From assembly GCA_023257525.1 (NCBI GenBank), contig JALRCB010000050.1, forward strand, positions 1 to 6,946: 6,946 bases of DNA, in the 5' to 3' direction. Made by a program: the position numbers and the translations under genes. This DNA comes from Candidatus Nanopelagicales bacterium (GTDB lineage: Bacteria > Actinomycetota > Actinomycetes > S36-B12 > UBA5976). Position 1 is the stretch's first letter. Every line of letters begins with the position of its first letter. The notes under the pieces were generated by a model. That model did no database searches, was not told the DNA's origin, and worked only from the letters and a program-made list of their open reading frames with translations. Shown here piece by piece: positions 5,238-6,946 of the stretch.

Positions 5238-6007
5238 CAACGTTAAGTGTTCGCGGTTTGCATGTTGAATTGGATCGAAAAATGATCGTGAACAACATTG
5301 AACTTGAAGTCAGTGTTGGGCAATGGGTTTGCATCATCGGTCCAAATGGGGCTGGCAAATCATCGCTACTTAAGTCACTCGCAGGAATCATTCCATCAAC
5401 TGGTAAAATCTTGATCGATGGATCCAATGTACGCGAGCTCTCCGAGCGGGATCGCGCTTGTTGGATCGCATACGTTGCACAAGAACCCGTAATGCCAGCC
5501 GGAATGCGAGTTTTTGATTATGTACTTCTCGGGCGAACCGCTCATTTAAAGATGCTGGCAACAGAGTCTCCAAAAGATCTAGAGATCGCTCATTATGTAA
5601 TTTCCGAATTGGATTTAGATAACTTCATTGACCGTGATGTCGCAACTCTCTCAGGTGGCGAACGTCAGCGAGTGGCAATTGCCAGAGCACTCACCCAGGC
5701 AAGTCCAATAATTCTGCTCGATGAGCCAACAACCGCTCTTGACGTTGGGTACCAGCAAGAAGTGCTTGAGCTTATTGACAGGCTGCGTAAGGAAAAGAAG
5801 ATTGCGGTTATCTCGACTATGCATGATCTGACTGTCTCTGGTCTATACCCAGATCGCTTGCTGCTTTTGGCTGAAGGAAACGTAGTTGTGTCGGGTTCTG
5901 CTGAGTCAGTGTTAACGCCGGAAAACATTGCAAAGCATTACGGCGCAAAAGTTACTGTAATAACCCACGAATCTGGACCTGTTGTTATTCCAGAGCGCAG
6001 TAAGTAG
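5234..6007 (+). CDS. btuD: Vitamin B12 ABC transporter ATP-binding protein
   Basis: A 257-residue ABC ATPase of the FecE/BtuD type, the cytoplasmic motor of the importer. All motifs are intact: Walker A GPNGAGKSS (36-44), Q-loop Gln83 in YVAQEP, signature LSGGERQ (139-145), Walker B IILLDEP (159-165) with catalytic Glu164, D-loop TALD (167-170) and switch His197 in TMHDL. The AGMRVFDYVLLGRTAH segment (89-104) is typical of iron/B12-type importer ATPases. Its ATG overlaps the btuC stop by four bases (ATGA), so translation is coupled and the subunits are expected in matched amounts. The stop codon at 6005-6007 touches the stop of the convergent gcvT with no intervening base, leaving no room for a terminator before the neighbouring gene. 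I see no degraded residue. Family is certain; substrate is inferred from the operon. Confidence 0.92.
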   Translation: MTTLSVRGLHVELDRKMIVNNIELEVSVGQWVCIIGPNGAGKSSLLKSLAGIIPSTGKILIDGSNVRELSERDRACWIAYVAQEPVMPAGMRVFDYVLLGRTAHLKMLATESPKDLEIAHYVISELDLDNFIDRDVATLSGGERQRVAIARALTQASPIILLDEPTTALDVGYQQEVLELIDRLRKEKKIAVISTMHDLTVSGLYPDRLLLLAEGNVVVSGSAESVLTPENIAKHYGAKVTVITHESGPVVIPERSK

Positions 6008-6946
6008 TCACTTAGTAGTTGAATCCACAAACGGTGGCTTCGTTACAACCACTTCTAGATCTCTGCCGCGAACGTCAATTAACAAGGTGTCGCCCGCTGC
6101 TACATCAGGTGACAGAAGTGCCAAGGCAATTCCCTTTTGCAATGTTGGTGAGAAAGTTCCACTTGTCGTTTCCCCAACAACTTCACCACTTGAATTCTTT
6201 ACTTGCATGTGGCTACGTGGAATTCCTCGGCCAGTAGCGAGCAATCCCCAAGCAACTCGCTTTGCACCAGCAGCTTTTTCTGCAGCCAGTGCATCCTTGC
6301 CAGAAAACTCCGGCTTATTCCAGCCAACTGCCCAGCCAGTTCGAGCTTGAACTGGACTGATGTCTGGGCTGATGTCTTGGCCGTGAAGTACGTAGCCCAT
6401 TTCAGTTCGCAAAGTATCGCGAGCACCTAAACCACATGGCAGGATTCCAAGCTCAGCGCCAGTGCTAAGTAAGGCACTCCAGATTTCGACTAAGCCAGCA
6501 TTTTCGATAACTAATTCATAGCCTGGTTCACCAGTGTAACCAGTGCGGCAAATACTCACGTCAAAACCATTCCACTTCGCATCTGCAAATGCCATGTAGT
6601 CATGATCGGTCGGTAGGCCAAGTGCGCTGACAACTTTGTTAGCACTCGGTCCTTGAACTGCAATAATTCCTTGCTTCAAGTGATTATTCTCAATCACAAT
6701 TCCAGCTGGTGCGATCTTCTCTAGATGCGCAACTACTGTGCTGGCGTTACCTGCATTTGGAATGAAGCGAACTTCTTCATCGCTTACGAGGTACACAATC
6801 AAATCGTCAATAACGCCGCCAGTGTCATTGCAAAGCATCGAGTACTGCGCTTGTCCTGGCTTGATTCGATCTAAGTCGTTGGTAAAGACACTGTTTGCAA
6901 ATGCGTAAGCACCAGCACCCAAGATTCGCACCTTACCCATATGCGA
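6008..6946 (-). CDS. gcvT: Aminomethyltransferase, glycine cleavage system T protein, 5'-truncated by the window
   Basis: The T protein of the glycine cleavage system moves the aminomethyl carbon from lipoylated H protein to tetrahydrofolate, giving methylene-THF and ammonia. The frame stays open to the right edge: Ser-His (6946-6941) precede the Met codon at 6940, matching the family's SHxGK segment. That Met is therefore internal, and about 55-60 N-terminal residues lie outside the window. Counting from that Met, motifs are PGQAQYSMLCND (28-39), GGVIDDLIVY (41-50, containing the family's catalytic Asp), IAVQGPSA (93-100), RTGYTGEPGYEL (132-143), LPCGLGARDTLRTEMGY (167-183) and VGETTSGTFSPTLQKGIAL (255-273). 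All are close to consensus and the C-terminal domain is complete. It ends tail-to-tail against btuD. The enzyme uses folate, not B12, so its place next to the B12 operon need not mean a shared role. The promoter and any glycine riboswitch would be outside the window. Confidence 0.96.
   Translation of the reverse strand, partial: SHMGKVRILGAGAYAFANSVFTNDLDRIKPGQAQYSMLCNDTGGVIDDLIVYLVSDEEVRFIPNAGNASTVVAHLEKIAPAGIVIENNHLKQGIIAVQGPSANKVVSALGLPTDHDYMAFADAKWNGFDVSICRTGYTGEPGYELVIENAGLVEIWSALLSTGAELGILPCGLGARDTLRTEMGYVLHGQDISPDISPVQARTGWAVGWNKPEFSGKDALAAEKAAGAKRVAWGLLATGRGIPRSHMQVKNSSGEVVGETTSGTFSPTLQKGIALALLSPDVAAGDTLLIDVRGRDLEVVVTKPPFVDSTTK

Noticed and set aside
3247..6007. Iron-siderophore or haem importer instead of B12 importer
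   Set aside because: FecCD-type proteins do serve those substrates, but the cobalamin riboswitch directly upstream makes B12 much more likely.
6001..6014. TAAGT/ACTTA dyad over the btuD and gcvT stop codons as a shared terminator
   Set aside because: It is a five-bp AT-rich stem with no T-tract, too weak to call.
6938..6940. Met codon at 6940 as the gcvT start
   Set aside because: The frame continues upstream with Ser-His to the window edge, matching the internal SHxGK segment of GcvT, so the true start is outside.
1..6946. Mobile elements, CRISPR arrays, tRNA/rRNA genes or a novel defence system
   Set aside because: No transposase, direct-repeat array, RNA gene signature or defence-type domain was seen; the genes are core metabolic and transport genes packed tightly.

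Overview
The window reads as ordinary chromosome of a low-to-mid GC actinobacterium (GC near the high forties by eye). Three things point there. The first gene is closely similar, as I remember it, to the mycobacterial adenosine kinase AdoK. There is a DUF3043 membrane protein, a family I know only from Actinobacteria. The order adoK - erpA - glycerate-kinase-like - DUF3043 (the last divergent) is the one I recall around Rv2202c-Rv2206 of Mycobacterium tuberculosis. A streamlined freshwater actinobacterium (for example the acI/Nanopelagicales group) would fit the composition and compactness, but that is inference.

Left part, minus strand (1-2155): a glycerate-kinase-like protein (2155->1046), the A-type Fe-S carrier ErpA (932->579), a strong intrinsic terminator (554->518), and the 5' half of adenosine kinase (501->1, running off the left edge). 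The kinase start lies only 16 nt past the terminator and seems to have its own leaderless promoter.

Middle, plus strand (2179-3000): the DUF3043 membrane protein and a 71-residue conserved-looking small protein, probably one transcript. The DUF3043 gene diverges from the glycerate-kinase-like gene with only 23 bp between start codons. Both starts look leaderless, and their -10 hexamers overlap.

Right part, plus strand (about 3057-6007): a compact cobalamin riboswitch followed by a three-gene ABC importer: substrate-binding lipoprotein (btuF-like), FecCD permease (btuC-like) and ATPase (btuD-like). In the leader, the Shine-Dalgarno sequence of the first gene can be locked in a 9-bp stem by an element that can alternatively pair upstream, which suggests translational OFF switching by bound B12. 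The aptamer plus the three genes form a self-contained B12 uptake unit. The end of btuD abuts, with no gap, the stop codon of gcvT (minus strand, glycine cleavage T protein), whose N-terminal part lies beyond the right edge.

I see no mobile element, CRISPR array, tRNA, rRNA or phage gene. Every stretch over 300 bases is occupied by a gene. Nothing here is a wholly new system. The points most worth checking are the riboswitch architecture, the B12 importer sitting where I recall B12 biosynthesis genes in a relative, the deviating active-site motifs of the glycerate-kinase-like protein, and the tightly packed leaderless promoters.
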